DNA of 64,000 nucleotides from Persicobacter sp. CCB-QB2. GTDB lineage: Bacteria; Bacteroidota; Bacteroidia; Cytophagales; Cyclobacteriaceae. Below the pieces are notes generated by a model. The model saw only the letters and a program-made list of their open reading frames with translations, was not told the origin of the DNA and ran no database searches. The stretch lies in the NCBI RefSeq assembly GCF_001274635.1, contig NZ_LBGV01000001.1:3100001-3164000 (forward strand), read 5' to 3'. Positions 25,180 to 34,523 of this stretch are shown piece after piece (positions within the stretch are counted from its first letter, which is position 1; every line of letters begins with the position of its first letter). The position numbers and the translations under genes are program-made.

Positions 25180-26498
25180 TTCACCTGAAATATTTCCTGC
25201 GCCACCACCTGCATTTCTGATTTTTCAAACCGAGCAAATAAATCCTGAAAATGATGAGCCTCTTCAATGGAAATTATCTTCTCCGGAAATGCACTGCTCA
25301 TTACTTTTAACCCCAAATACACCCTGTCCAATAAAGCCTGATCCTCTACGGAAACCGAAGCTCCCTGTCCCATTAAATACAAGAAATGCCGCTCAGCGAG
25401 TTTCAATAGCAATGCCCGCTCATCCTGGTCTTTCGGTAAATGGTCCACAATTCCGACCGTTATCCATCTTTTCCCGATATCCTCCGTCATTACATAGTTT
25501 TCCCCGAGCAATAATTTCTGCATCAATTGATCTCCAGGAAACTGAGCCTTAACCCGATCAATAGCGGCGTCCATTTTTTCTCCCGAAAGAAAATAACGCT
25601 GGCTCGTCAGGCCATAGTATCCTACAAACACTTCCCGATATGGGGTCTCAAATCCTACAGTTTCAACGATATTAGCATACCAAAGGTCATTAATAATTTG
25701 ATTCATATCCTGATCATCCGGCAATCCGATGCTGCTCCAGTCCGGGACTTGTCCAGCGGAAGAATTAATTTTTAGTTCACTCATTATCTGCTTTGGAATT
25801 CGCTGACTATGGCTAAAAGGGCCGTTTTGCTGTTTCACCACAGTGTGAGGACTATTATCCTTCTCACAAAATAAATTTCCGATGGGCAATAGCATCGGAC
25901 CAATCAGACTGCTACCTAAGGCCCTCCTACTGTAAGGGAACGAAACTGTGTGTAGCACGCTCTTTGAATTTGACACTTCCACCACTAAAGTATCTTCGGA
26001 CTTGGTAAACCCATACTGCAACCCCCTTTGTAAATCCCTCTGAAAGCATACAATATCACCACTTGGGCCATAATTTATTTCAACCTTCAGACTATCCCCA
26101 TATCGGACTTCTTGTTCTTGCAAATGCCCTTTTTCCCAATTTTTTCTAAGGATGATATTCCCTGAGGGATCATAATATTCGACTTTTTCCAAGCGATTAT
26201 CATCATCCCAATATTGATCCACTATCAGTGAACCAACTGTCCCTGATTGAGCGGAAAGTCGATATTTTCTCAATTGTTGAATCTGCCCATTCGGATAATA
26301 ACCAATAAACTGAACGGTCTGACTGGAATCTAGAGGATTAAACTCCCTGAATTCATGCATCATTCCGTTTTCATGATAAGAAAGGATTTCATAGTTATCA
26401 CCATATGGCAATTGCAATTGAACCGCTGGCTCTTCTTGTGGAGCGCATGCTAAAAAAAACAGCGGCAGGAAAAGGAGGCTTAAATAAGGAGTCTTCAT
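25176..26498 (-). CDS. YwqK/MORN-like repeat lipoprotein
   Basis: 440 residues with a lipoprotein signal (LPLFFLACAP). The N-terminal half has antitoxin-YwqK-type repeats: SYHENGMMHEFREF, GYYPNGQIQQLRKY, YYDPSGNIILRKNWEKG. The C-terminal half is unrelated and unrecognised. In Bacteroidota such proteins are commonly envelope lipoproteins, not antitoxins. Its stop codon lies in the terminal TTAA of repeat copy 6. Confidence 0.65.
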   Translation of the reverse strand: MKTPYLSLLFLPLFFLACAPQEEPAVQLQLPYGDNYEILSYHENGMMHEFREFNPLDSSQTVQFIGYYPNGQIQQLRKYRLSAQSGTVGSLIVDQYWDDDNRLEKVEYYDPSGNIILRKNWEKGHLQEQEVRYGDSLKVEINYGPSGDIVCFQRDLQRGLQYGFTKSEDTLVVEVSNSKSVLHTVSFPYSRRALGSSLIGPMLLPIGNLFCEKDNSPHTVVKQQNGPFSHSQRIPKQIMSELKINSSAGQVPDWSSIGLPDDQDMNQIINDLWYANIVETVGFETPYREVFVGYYGLTSQRYFLSGEKMDAAIDRVKAQFPGDQLMQKLLLGENYVMTEDIGKRWITVGIVDHLPKDQDERALLLKLAERHFLYLMGQGASVSVEDQALLDRVYLGLKVMSSAFPEKIISIEEAHHFQDLFARFEKSEMQVVAQEIFQVN

Positions 26499-26770
26499 AG
26501 GGGTAGATTACTTTAGTTTAAAAATATATAAACTTTATGCAATCACCACCTCTAGGTATCATTTTTTATCACAAATAGACTCAATTAAAACCCTTGAAAT
26601 CTTTACTAGCCTTGATTGACTGATATTCAACATCTTTTACACAAACAAAAACAACCCCTTAAAAAGATTATTATAAATATTCATCCCAAAAGAGGAAATA
26701 AACAGATTTCAACCCATGAGACCGGATTGGGGAGCCTTATAACAAGATTGAAAATGTAATTCAATCTAAT

Positions 26771-27496
26771 CTATAGGACTAATACGGTCATTCCAACAGA
26801 AATATTTCCCATGTTTGCATCCTCAAACAAATCCAAGGGTAATTTATTGGTATTAAAAATAGATTTAAGGCCGTATTGAATTCGGAAAAACATGCCCACC
26901 CGACTCCTCCTGATATTTTCATATCGAACATCGAAAAGAACTCCCATAAATTGCTTACTCATTTTGAGAATATTTTCCTCACCAAAGATTAATTGCCTTG
27001 TACCAATACCTTCAAAGCTTTCAGACATCAGTAAATTAAGGGTCAGCCCCAAACCTAACATTACCCTTTCTTTATTCGCCGGTTTCGCCATATTAACTGA
27101 ATTACTCTAAACTGGCATCATCAATAAAACAGGTAGCTGCGCATAAACATTCGAAAACTTTACTATTGATGATTCACTACGCAAACCCAAATAGTTTACA
27201 CCTTCCCCTGATCTTGCATAGGTCTTTCTTTTGTAAAAAAAACCGCCGGCTAAATTATTAGTAAATTCACACCTGAAGACCAATTGGTCACTTAGATCAA
27301 TAGAAAGCCCTGAACCTATTACTCTACCTATAAATAAAGATTGAAAATGTGGGCCATATTCGGATACCACCAAATCATTTGATGAGAGCCACGAAGCATT
27401 TCCTCCAGCAAATACATCAAACTTAACACCATTACTTTGAGCGAAAACCAGCGAGGAAGTAATGGAAAATAAAATCAAAAAAATTGTACGAGTCAT
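26771..27496 (-). pseudogene. Outer-membrane beta-barrel protein interrupted by an in-frame TAG
   Basis: From the ATG at 27494-27496 a signal peptide (MTRTIFLILF...SLVFAQ) and barrel strands run to a TAG at 27107-27109 (codon 130). The same frame then continues without another stop to 26771 (NKERVMLGLGLTLNLLMS and further strands). Without the TAG it is a 241-codon PorT-like barrel. CAG to TAG would explain it. The second half can start at an internal ATG (27091) but would lack a signal. Confidence 0.7.
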
Positions 27497-27539
27497 TACT
27501 ATTGTAGGATATTTACAAGTAAAAGTAAGAAACATACAT

Positions 27540-27566
27540 AAAAAAAGCTCCTCTTCCGAGGAGCTT
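27540..27566 (-). terminator. Terminator of rng
   Basis: Perfect stem AAGCTCCTC / GAGGAGCTT with loop TTCC; on the minus strand a T-run follows, five bases after the rng stop. Confidence 0.88.
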
Positions 27567-27570
27567 CTCA

Positions 27571-29124
27571 CTACTTAATTTCAATTTCTTCGCCATCTTT
27601 GGTTCTTAACACAAACTCGGTTAAGCCAAGAGATGAATCTTTTTCAAGGTTCACCCATCTCCAGTATTTTAAAAACCAATTCATTCGCCGCGATAAAAAG
27701 CCTGCGGTGAAATAGGCATGGAGGTATGGATGTAGTGCAACGGTCAAATGTTTTTCATTTTGTTTTGTAAGGATATAATCGATGTTTTCCTCAATTTGGT
27801 CTGCTACTACGATTGATGCGGTAATTGTACCGCTGCCGTTGCAAGTCGGGCAAACCTCTTTTGTCTGAATATTCAACTCCGGACGCACACGCTGACGTGT
27901 AATCTGCATCAGGCCGAATTTCGTCAAAGGCAATATGGTAAATTTCGAGCGATCATCTTTCATCTCCTCTTTCATGCGCTCATATAATACCCGTTTATTC
28001 TCGGGCAAACGCATATCGATGAAGTCAATGATGACAATACCACCCATATCACGCAGTCGCAATTGCCGTGCGACTTCGTTCGCAGCTTCCAGGTTCACCT
28101 TCAATGCGGTGGTCTCCTGGTCGGCCTCAGCATTGGATTTATTTCCGCTGTTGACGTCAATGACGTGCATGGCCTCGGTGTGTTCAATGATCAGGTAACC
28201 GCCATTTCTTAGGCTGACGGACTGACCGAAGAGCGACTTAAGCTGCTTTTCCACGCCGAAATTCTCAAATATCTTGGCTTTACCCGTATAATGTTTGACA
28301 ATTTTCTCTTTATCAGGGGCGATGGACCTGATGTAATTTTGTACCTCTTCAAATACCTCCTCGTCATCAGAAACAATCTGATCAAAGGATTCATTGAGCA
28401 TATCTCTCAATATGGATGAGGCTCTTCCCATTTCACCAATCACTTTGTCTCGTGGCTTGGCAGTTTTTAGCGCTTTAATGCCTTTTTCCCACTTGTCAAG
28501 CAAGTTTCGCAGGTCTCGATCCAGCTCTGCAACATCCTTTCCTTCTGCGACGGTACGTACAATGATACCGAAGTTCTCCGGACGGATGGAATTCAACAAC
28601 CGAATCAGTCGCTTACGTTCTTCTTTACTGGTGACCTTCTTCGAAACATGGACTGCATTTGAAAAAGGGACCAGAACGATATAACGACCTGCTATAGAGA
28701 GTTCGCAAGACAATCGGGGACCTTTGGTAGAAATCGGCTCTTTCACCACCTGTACCAGTATTTGCTGACCTTTGGCCAGTACCTGGTTGATCTTGCCCAA
28801 TTTGTTAATATCTTCTTCACTTTTGAAGCCATTAAGGCGGAAGTTGTTATTTCTCTTATTTTGGGCTTGTTTGGTGTATTTGTTCAAAGATCGAACCTGC
28901 GGACCAAGATCTAGATAATGCAAAAATGCATCTTTCTCATAACCTATGTCCACAAATGCGGCATTCATGCCTGGTGCGATTTTCTTAACCGTACCTAAAT
29001 AGATGTCGCCAACATTGAATTGATTCCCACTGTCCTCCGTATGGAATTCCAGCAAGCGCTTGTCTTTCAAAAGGGCTAACCGACATCCATTTTGAGTTCC
29101 ATTAATGATTAATTCGTTACTCAA
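27571..29124 (-). CDS. rng: Ribonuclease E/G family endoribonuclease
   Basis: About 518 residues. The S1 domain is N-terminal (VGDIYLGTVKKIAPGMNAAFVDIG), and the nuclease core has HVIDVNSG and GGIVIIDFIDM with its magnesium-binding aspartates. CPTCNGSG is the Zn-link motif. I take the TTG at 29122-29124 as start, because the protein then begins SNELIINGTQNG, as relatives do; a longer TTG frame begins at 29169. It processes rRNA and degrades mRNA. It is followed by a terminator. Confidence 0.93.
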   Translation of the reverse strand: MSNELIINGTQNGCRLALLKDKRLLEFHTEDSGNQFNVGDIYLGTVKKIAPGMNAAFVDIGYEKDAFLHYLDLGPQVRSLNKYTKQAQNKRNNNFRLNGFKSEEDINKLGKINQVLAKGQQILVQVVKEPISTKGPRLSCELSIAGRYIVLVPFSNAVHVSKKVTSKEERKRLIRLLNSIRPENFGIIVRTVAEGKDVAELDRDLRNLLDKWEKGIKALKTAKPRDKVIGEMGRASSILRDMLNESFDQIVSDDEEVFEEVQNYIRSIAPDKEKIVKHYTGKAKIFENFGVEKQLKSLFGQSVSLRNGGYLIIEHTEAMHVIDVNSGNKSNAEADQETTALKVNLEAANEVARQLRLRDMGGIVIIDFIDMRLPENKRVLYERMKEEMKDDRSKFTILPLTKFGLMQITRQRVRPELNIQTKEVCPTCNGSGTITASIVVADQIEENIDYILTKQNEKHLTVALHPYLHAYFTAGFLSRRMNWFLKYWRWVNLEKDSSLGLTEFVLRTKDGEEIEIK

Positions 29125-29222
29125 AATCTTAATTAATTTAAGTGAAAGATGTCCGTAGCAGCAAAACAAACGAAGGCTGAACAGTATTTCACCGTCCAGC
29201 CTACGAAAACATCGTTATAAGA

Positions 29223-29312
29223 CTACTTCTTCTTGTGTCTATTTTTTCTTAGACGCTTTTTTCTCTTGTGAGTAGAAATCTTATGTCTCTTTCTTTTTTT
29301 ACCGCAAGGCAT
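29223..29312 (-). CDS. 29-residue basic protein, COX24/AURKAIP1-like (mS38/bS22 type)
   Basis: An ATG at 29310-29312 opens MPCGKKRKRHKIS, then THKRKKRLRKNRHKKK and a TAG at 29223-29225. This very basic peptide is conserved in Bacteroidota next to rng and carries the AURKAIP1/COX24 motif of mitochondrial mS38 and actinobacterial bS22, which contact 16S rRNA in the small subunit. Probably a ribosomal protein; recognised from memory of the family, not from a search. Confidence 0.75.
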   Translation of the reverse strand: MPCGKKRKRHKISTHKRKKRLRKNRHKKK

Positions 29313-29343
29313 AATTATAAGAGTGTTTAGTTATAAAATAATT

Positions 29344-30219
29344 TTATTGAAGCTGTTCCAAATAATCACCCGCCGTAGCTTGAACCACCGGATCGTTACT
29401 GTTGGCAACCACCCATTCAAACGCTGACTTGGCCTTGGACTTTTTTCCTAATTCAAAATAGCTCAATCCTAAATAGAAATGAGCCTGCAAATGCTGAGGA
29501 TCAACCTCAGTTAAATGCTTAAAACGCTCACTGGCCTTGTCATACTGCCCGGATTGCACCGAAAGCATGCCCATTGCAAATAAAGCGTCGGCTTGATCAG
29601 GGTCCTGTGCCAATACCTCACGCAGCTCCATGATCGCCGTCATCGGCTGATCTGTTGATACGTAAGTCATCGCCAAATGCGTTTTTGAAGTCAAATCACC
29701 AGGATTCTCTTTCAAATACGCTGCCAAATAATTACGAGTTTTTTCTCCCCAGTCCGCAGCTGCAGCTCTGCTTGGCGCAAACTGAAAAGCCTCGTAACAA
29801 TATTCCCCAACCGATTTCAACTTTAAAGCTGAAGGTTCATCAGGTAATGACAATTCTGCAAAAAATGCAGCGCTGTCAAATTGATTTAGGCGCTTATACA
29901 CGCCTGCCAATGAATCCGCAAATATATGTTTTTTTTCTAACATTTCCGAATTCTCCCATTTTTCTTTCAAAGAAACTATCACAGCGTGTAGCTCTTCTGC
30001 CCCTTCCATATTATGAGCGTGATCATGCGAATGGTCATGTCCTTCATGATCACTATGATCATGCCCTTCATGGCGATCAGCATTCGCTACATTTTCGGTT
30101 GGCTGTTCTTCTTTAGAGGAAACAGGTTCACCGGATTTTTTCAACACCCTGGGCAAGCTATAAATAGCAAACGTCAGGATAAGGGTAGAGGCAATTAAGG
30201 TTAAACGGGATCGGCTCAT
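29344..30219 (-). CDS. TPR protein with His-rich linker
   Basis: 291 residues. One N-terminal membrane helix (LIASTLILTFAIYSLP) is followed by a low-complexity His/Asp linker at about 45-75 (repeats of HEGHDHS), then at least three tetratricopeptide repeats (AMTYVSTDQPMTAIMELREV, ALFAMGMLSVQSGQYDKASE, AHFYLGLSYFELGKKSKAK). It is periplasm-facing and membrane-anchored by prediction. The linker could bind Zn, Ni or Cu. It sits between HU and the COX24-like gene. Confidence 0.8.
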   Translation of the reverse strand: MSRSRLTLIASTLILTFAIYSLPRVLKKSGEPVSSKEEQPTENVANADRHEGHDHSDHEGHDHSHDHAHNMEGAEELHAVIVSLKEKWENSEMLEKKHIFADSLAGVYKRLNQFDSAAFFAELSLPDEPSALKLKSVGEYCYEAFQFAPSRAAAADWGEKTRNYLAAYLKENPGDLTSKTHLAMTYVSTDQPMTAIMELREVLAQDPDQADALFAMGMLSVQSGQYDKASERFKHLTEVDPQHLQAHFYLGLSYFELGKKSKAKSAFEWVVANSNDPVVQATAGDYLEQLQ

Positions 30220-30256
30220 ATCGTTGGGTAAAAACGCCTAAATCTTTCAGAACAAA

Positions 30257-30550
30257 TTATTCGCTATCTTTTACGCTAGCTTTTACCTTCTCAACGAAAA
30301 CCTTAGAAGGTTTGAACGCTGGAACATAATGCTCATCGATTACGATAGCCGTGTTCTGAGAAATGTTACGTGCTACTTTACGAGCTCTTTTCTTGTTTAC
30401 GAAACTTCCAAAACCACGAACGTAAATGTTTTCGCCATTAGCCATTGAGTTCTTCACTACTTGGAAGAAAGCTTCAACAGTCTCTTGAACGTCAGCCTTA
30501 TCAATCCCGGTTTGCTCAGCGATCTGAGAAATTACGTCTGCCTTAGTCAC
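30257..30550 (-). CDS. HU-family DNA-binding protein
   Basis: 97 residues with the HU/IHF fold: MTKADVISQIAEQTGIDKADV, GENIYVRGFGSFVNKKRARKVARN and the DNA-intercalating arm. It ends in a short acidic tail. This is a nucleoid-associated protein that bends DNA. It is divergent from mutY; the intergenic 160 bp should hold both promoters. Confidence 0.95.
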   Translation of the reverse strand: MTKADVISQIAEQTGIDKADVQETVEAFFQVVKNSMANGENIYVRGFGSFVNKKRARKVARNISQNTAIVIDEHYVPAFKPSKVFVEKVKASVKDSE

Positions 30551-30713
30551 TTTGCTATTATTTAAGTTTTAAAAATTAATTCGTAAAATTCTATCAACCA
30601 ATTATTTTTGGGCTCACAAAAATAACGGTCGGTATTTAATTAAAAAACAAATTGCGTAAAAATTATCCCTGTTTTCGCGACTTGACCGATCCATTTAAAA
30701 AAATAAAATCTCG

Positions 30714-31787
30714 ATGCAAGACTTTGTAAATAAAATCGTTAGCTGGTATGAAAAGAATCACCGCCAACTCCCCTGGCGAGAAACCCATGACCCCTATCGC
30801 ATATGGCTATCGGAAATTATCTTACAGCAAACGCGTGTAGAACAGGGACGACCTTATTACGAGCAATTTACAACAGAACACCCTAATATACAATCACTTG
30901 CCGAAGCAAATGAAGAATCAATTTTACGGCTTTGGCAGGGATTAGGCTATTATTCCAGAGCGCGAAACCTCCACAAATGCGCAAAAACGGTCGTAGCAGA
31001 ACATGGAGGGCATTTTCCCAAAAAATTTGAAGATTTAAAAAAACTTCCGGGAATTGGGCCTTATACTGCTGCCGCCATTGCCTCTTTCGCTTTTGGCGAA
31101 AAAGTAGCCTGTGTAGATGGAAATGTTTACCGGCTGTTGAGCCGATTTTTCGGCATTTGGGATGATATCGCCTCGCCAAAGGGGCAAAAAATATTTTTTG
31201 CAAAGGCCCAAAGTCTGATTCCCAGCGATCGTCCTGACTTATTTAATCAGGCCACCATGGAAATGGGGGCGATGGTTTGCACTCCCAAAAAGCCCAATTG
31301 CATGTATTGCCCGCTACAGGCAGGCTGCTATGCTTTTGAGCACAATAAGCAGGAAGAGCTTCCGGTGAAAACAAAAAAAGTCAAAGTAAAAAAAAGGTAT
31401 TTGCACTACCTTATCATTAAACATGAGGGAGAAGTGCTCATGAAAAAACGCGACACTAAAGGAATATGGGCGGGTTTATATGATTTCCCCCTGATAGAAG
31501 GCAAGGAAGCCATAGTTGATTTTGATGATTTATTAGAAAATACGCCTAATTTTAATGGGGGAAAATTTCTGTTGGGACAAATAAGTCAACAATACAAGCA
31601 TGTTTTGACACATCAACAGCTCTTTGTGCGTTTTTTTGAGATTTCCACTAAAAATCAGGCTGCTTTCCAGCAGGTCAAAGAAGCTTTTCAATCCCAAAAT
31701 TTCCCAATAGAAGAAACCATGGGGATTCCGAAACCCATTCTCATTGACCAGTACCTGAAAGAACACCAACTAGAAGGTGTAGAATAA
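30714..31787 (+). CDS. mutY: A/G-specific adenine glycosylase
   Basis: 357 residues. The catalytic glutamate is in IWLSEIILQQTRVEQG, the helix-hairpin-helix is LKKLPGIGPYTAAAIASFAFG with catalytic Asp in VDGNVYR, and the iron-sulfur ligands are in CTPKKPNCMYCPLQAGC. A C-terminal Nudix-like 8-oxoG recognition domain (about 230-345) completes it. It removes adenine opposite 8-oxoguanine. Confidence 0.96.
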   Translation: MQDFVNKIVSWYEKNHRQLPWRETHDPYRIWLSEIILQQTRVEQGRPYYEQFTTEHPNIQSLAEANEESILRLWQGLGYYSRARNLHKCAKTVVAEHGGHFPKKFEDLKKLPGIGPYTAAAIASFAFGEKVACVDGNVYRLLSRFFGIWDDIASPKGQKIFFAKAQSLIPSDRPDLFNQATMEMGAMVCTPKKPNCMYCPLQAGCYAFEHNKQEELPVKTKKVKVKKRYLHYLIIKHEGEVLMKKRDTKGIWAGLYDFPLIEGKEAIVDFDDLLENTPNFNGGKFLLGQISQQYKHVLTHQQLFVRFFEISTKNQAAFQQVKEAFQSQNFPIEETMGIPKPILIDQYLKEHQLEGVE

Positions 31788-31942
31788 CAAGGGATAATCG
31801 ACAAAATATAGTCGATAATTTCACCTTTCAGGGTTTTTACCCTACATTAGAGAAAAGGGCTAAATCAAAATTGAACAAAGCACTTTTGAAAGTAGACCGT
31901 TATATTAGACAAAAGAAAAATTATATATAAATAACATTTCAT

Positions 31943-32422
31943 ATGATCAATAAAGCAACAATACTCGGAAGGCTGGGCGCTGACCCTGAAGTTCGTCATC
32001 TTGAAAATGGAGTGATGGTCGCAAATATAAATGTGGCAACCACTGAGGTTTACAAAGACCGAAATACAGGAGAGCGCCGGGAATCTACGGAGTGGCACCG
32101 CATCGTGCTATGGAGAGGCTTAGCTGATATTGCAGAGAAATACCTCAAAAAGGGAGATTTGGTGTATATAGAAGGGAAGATTGAAACCCGCTCTTATCAG
32201 GACCAAACCGGCGTTACTAAATATACCACAGATATTGTGGCTCGTGAAATGAAATTGATGCCTAAGGCAAGACCTGAGGGAGCTCCTGCACCTGCAGCAG
32301 CTCCAGCCAGCCAAAAGCCGCAACCGGAAGTGATGCAACCTCAGACCAACACCATGGTTAATGACCCATTACAAGCTCCTGCAGCACCCAATACTGCTGC
32401 GGATGATGATCTTCCTTTTTAA
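31943..32422 (+). CDS. ssb: Single-stranded DNA-binding protein
   Basis: 159 residues: an OB fold (MINKATILGRLGADPEVR, STEWHRIVLWRGLADIAEKYLKKGDLVYIEGKIE), a Pro/Ala/Gln-rich linker and the acidic DDDLPF tip that docks SSB partners. RecG, encoded downstream, is one known partner of this tip. It is the first gene before gldE and gldD, an order common in Bacteroidota. Confidence 0.96.
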   Translation: MINKATILGRLGADPEVRHLENGVMVANINVATTEVYKDRNTGERRESTEWHRIVLWRGLADIAEKYLKKGDLVYIEGKIETRSYQDQTGVTKYTTDIVAREMKLMPKARPEGAPAPAAAPASQKPQPEVMQPQTNTMVNDPLQAPAAPNTAADDDLPF

Positions 32423-32429
32423 AAAATAC

Positions 32430-32455
32430 AATCGCCCTTCGGGGCGATTTTTTTT
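32430..32455 (+). terminator. Terminator of ssb
   Basis: AATCGCCC, TTCG tetraloop, GGGCGATT, then a T-run. Confidence 0.92.
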
Positions 32456-32479
32456 ACCAAAAACTGAGCCCCCGCCAAC

Positions 32480-32653
32480 AAGCCGAAATTTCCCTGCTAA
32501 AATCCTCCTTTAGCTGCAAGGCAGGAAAATAAAGGAATTTTTCCTATTTCGTTTTTATCAAGAAAAAATGAAAAATAAACGATTAATTATACTATATAAG
32601 GTATTGAATGGCTGATCTAGCTTTTTATGAAAAAGCCCTGTTAATCGGGTTAA
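32480..32653 (+). repeat. TTAA-bounded dispersed element, copy 7 (truncated, diverged)
   Basis: The core CCTCCTTTAGCTGCAAGGC and TTCCTATTTCG are recognisable and the end reads AATCGGGTTAA. The centre is deleted and rewritten, so this looks like an old copy. Confidence 0.65.
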
Positions 32654-32696
32654 GCCAGAATGACCGCTTAACTAAAGTCAAAAAATCGGGAAAATC

Positions 32697-33054
32697 ATGA
32701 TCCGGTTATCATTTATTTACAATAAACAACGGAAAGGAAGCTTCACCCGAATTATTTACCGCCAGACTAAATGAGCTGCTGTAAATATCTATATTTCAGG
32801 TTTTTTTGATTATTTTTATCGAATTATCAATAGCTCGAATTTGGGTATGCTTGCTTTCTCCTCATTCATCTGCTTCGTTGGGAAAAACTCGAAATAGGAA
32901 GCTATTCCTTCATTTTTCCCGCCTTGCAGTTAAACGAGGATTTAAGCATAAACAATCCGGGTTAACCAACACCGGCAATTTAGGAGGCAACAAAACCCAA
33001 GCTATTGGATTCCGCTTGAATGATTTTGAGAAAAATGAATTACGCCGGCCGTGA
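32697..33054 (+). pseudogene. Small ORF split by repeat copy 8
   Basis: An ATG at 32697 opens MIRLSFIYNKQRKGS up to the left edge of copy 8 (TTCA at 32742). Just past its right edge (TTAA at 32962) the reading LTNTGNLGGNKTQAIGF continues to a TGA at 33054. Removing the element and keeping one TTAA joins the parts in one frame of 45 codons. No family is recognised, and a chance join (about one in three for frame) cannot be excluded. Confidence 0.4.
32742..32965 (-). repeat. TTAA-bounded dispersed element, copy 8 (reverse orientation)
   Basis: 224 bp. It begins TTCACCCGAATTATTTACCG (one base off TTAA) and ends AAACAATCCGGGTTAA. It carries the full core in reverse complement. Confidence 0.9.
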
Positions 33055-33153
33055 TTCCGGAGAATAACCCATAATCTTAAAGCCAAATTGCTTGGATTAG
33101 ATTGAATTTCCCGATTTTTTTGTATTTTATCGAAAAACATCCTTTACACTAAT

Positions 33154-34500
33154 TTGGAAACTTCCGCGATTGATGACCCCTACCCGTTGTACCTGGCAAT
33201 AGGTAGCTTTTTTACAGGAGAATTTCTCTACTACAGCTTCAACGGCTTATTGATCGTTGCGCTTTTGGTCATGTCTTTTATTGCCTCAGGATCTGAGGTC
33301 GCTTTCTTTTCTTTGGATACGGAAACCATCAAAAAATCTAAATCCGGAGACAGCGGAGACCGATTGGTTTACGAACTGATCAGCAAACCCAAAAGACTGC
33401 TCGCCAACATCCTGATCCTCAACAACTTCATCAACGTATCCATGGTACTCATTACCACAGTAATGGTTTGGCATGCGGTAGGAAGTGATGAGTCTGACGC
33501 CGGGGTAATTGCGCTCACCACTACCGGCCTTTCACTGGTCATCGTCTTTTTTGGAGAAATTATCCCAAAGGTTTTTGCCCGTCAGAATAATCTGAAATTC
33601 GCCAAATTCTCCGGCCGAATTTTAAAGGCTTCGGAATTCCTTTTCACGCCGCTTTCCTGGCTTTTAATGAGCTGGTCCAATATTATTGAAAGTCGTATTC
33701 AGCGAAAAGGCTATCAGATTTCAGCAGATGAAATATATCACATCCTGGAACTGACTGAAAAAAGTACCTCTAAGGAAGAAAAGGACATTCTGAGAGGAAT
33801 TGTCAACTTCAGCTCCCTGACTGTGAAACAGGTGATGAGAAGCCGAATGGACATCACCGCTTTTGAGTTGGAAATGGACTTCCATGAGCTCATGGACAGC
33901 ATCAACAAAAATAACTATTCCCGAATTCCGGTATTTAATGATACCATCGATAAGATAGAGGGTATTTTATATGTAAAAGACCTGCTGCCCCACATTGAGA
34001 AAGATGAACACTTTAAATGGCAGGAACTCTTAAGGCCGGCCTATTTTGTTCCTGAGCTCAAAAAAATTGATGGTTTATTGAAAGAATTTCAGGAAAAACG
34101 GGTACACATGGCCATCATCGTAGATGAGTATGGCGGAACCTCGGGGCTCATTACTCTGGAAGATATCATTGAGGAAATTGTTGGGGAGATCAAAGATGAG
34201 TATGATGATGAAGAAATTGCCTTTAAGGAAATTGACTCCAATACTTTTATCTTCGAAGGAAAAACCTCCCTGAATGATTTTGCCAAAGTGCTCGACATCG
34301 ATATCAATGACTTCGAACCACTTAAAGGGGAAAGCGAGTCTTTAGGCGGACTGCTGCTTGAAATTAACCACAAACTGCCTAATGTAGGACAGGAAATAGC
34401 GGTTAATAACCTTAACTTTACCATCAATTCCGTAGACAAAAAGCGGATTAAGCGTGTAAGAGTAAAACGCACTCAAATGACGAAATCCGACAAAAACTAA
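33154..34500 (+). CDS. gldE: Gliding-associated GldE, CBS-domain membrane protein
   Basis: 448 residues from a TTG at 33154; the resulting METSAIDDPYPLYLA start matches relatives and no in-frame ATG lies nearby. An N-terminal DUF21 membrane domain (FIASGSEVAFFSLD, LILNNFINVSMVLITTVMV, FFGEIIPKVFARQN) is followed by a CBS pair (VMRSRMDITAF, DNSRIPVF-like NNYSRIPVFNDT, VHMAIIVDEYGGTSGLITLE) and a CorC/HlyC C-terminal domain. The CorC family handles Mg/Co ions. GldE supports gliding together with GldD, the next gene. Confidence 0.9.
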   Translation: METSAIDDPYPLYLAIGSFFTGEFLYYSFNGLLIVALLVMSFIASGSEVAFFSLDTETIKKSKSGDSGDRLVYELISKPKRLLANILILNNFINVSMVLITTVMVWHAVGSDESDAGVIALTTTGLSLVIVFFGEIIPKVFARQNNLKFAKFSGRILKASEFLFTPLSWLLMSWSNIIESRIQRKGYQISADEIYHILELTEKSTSKEEKDILRGIVNFSSLTVKQVMRSRMDITAFELEMDFHELMDSINKNNYSRIPVFNDTIDKIEGILYVKDLLPHIEKDEHFKWQELLRPAYFVPELKKIDGLLKEFQEKRVHMAIIVDEYGGTSGLITLEDIIEEIVGEIKDEYDDEEIAFKEIDSNTFIFEGKTSLNDFAKVLDIDINDFEPLKGESESLGGLLLEINHKLPNVGQEIAVNNLNFTINSVDKKRIKRVRVKRTQMTKSDKN

Positions 34501-34523
34501 GTCGAAAAGCCAAGCCCAAAATC

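Noticed and set aside
25176-26498. YwqK-like lipoprotein as the antitoxin of a toxin-antitoxin pair
   Set aside because: It is exported by signal and has no adjacent toxin-like ORF; the antitoxin name of the repeat family is not evidence of function.
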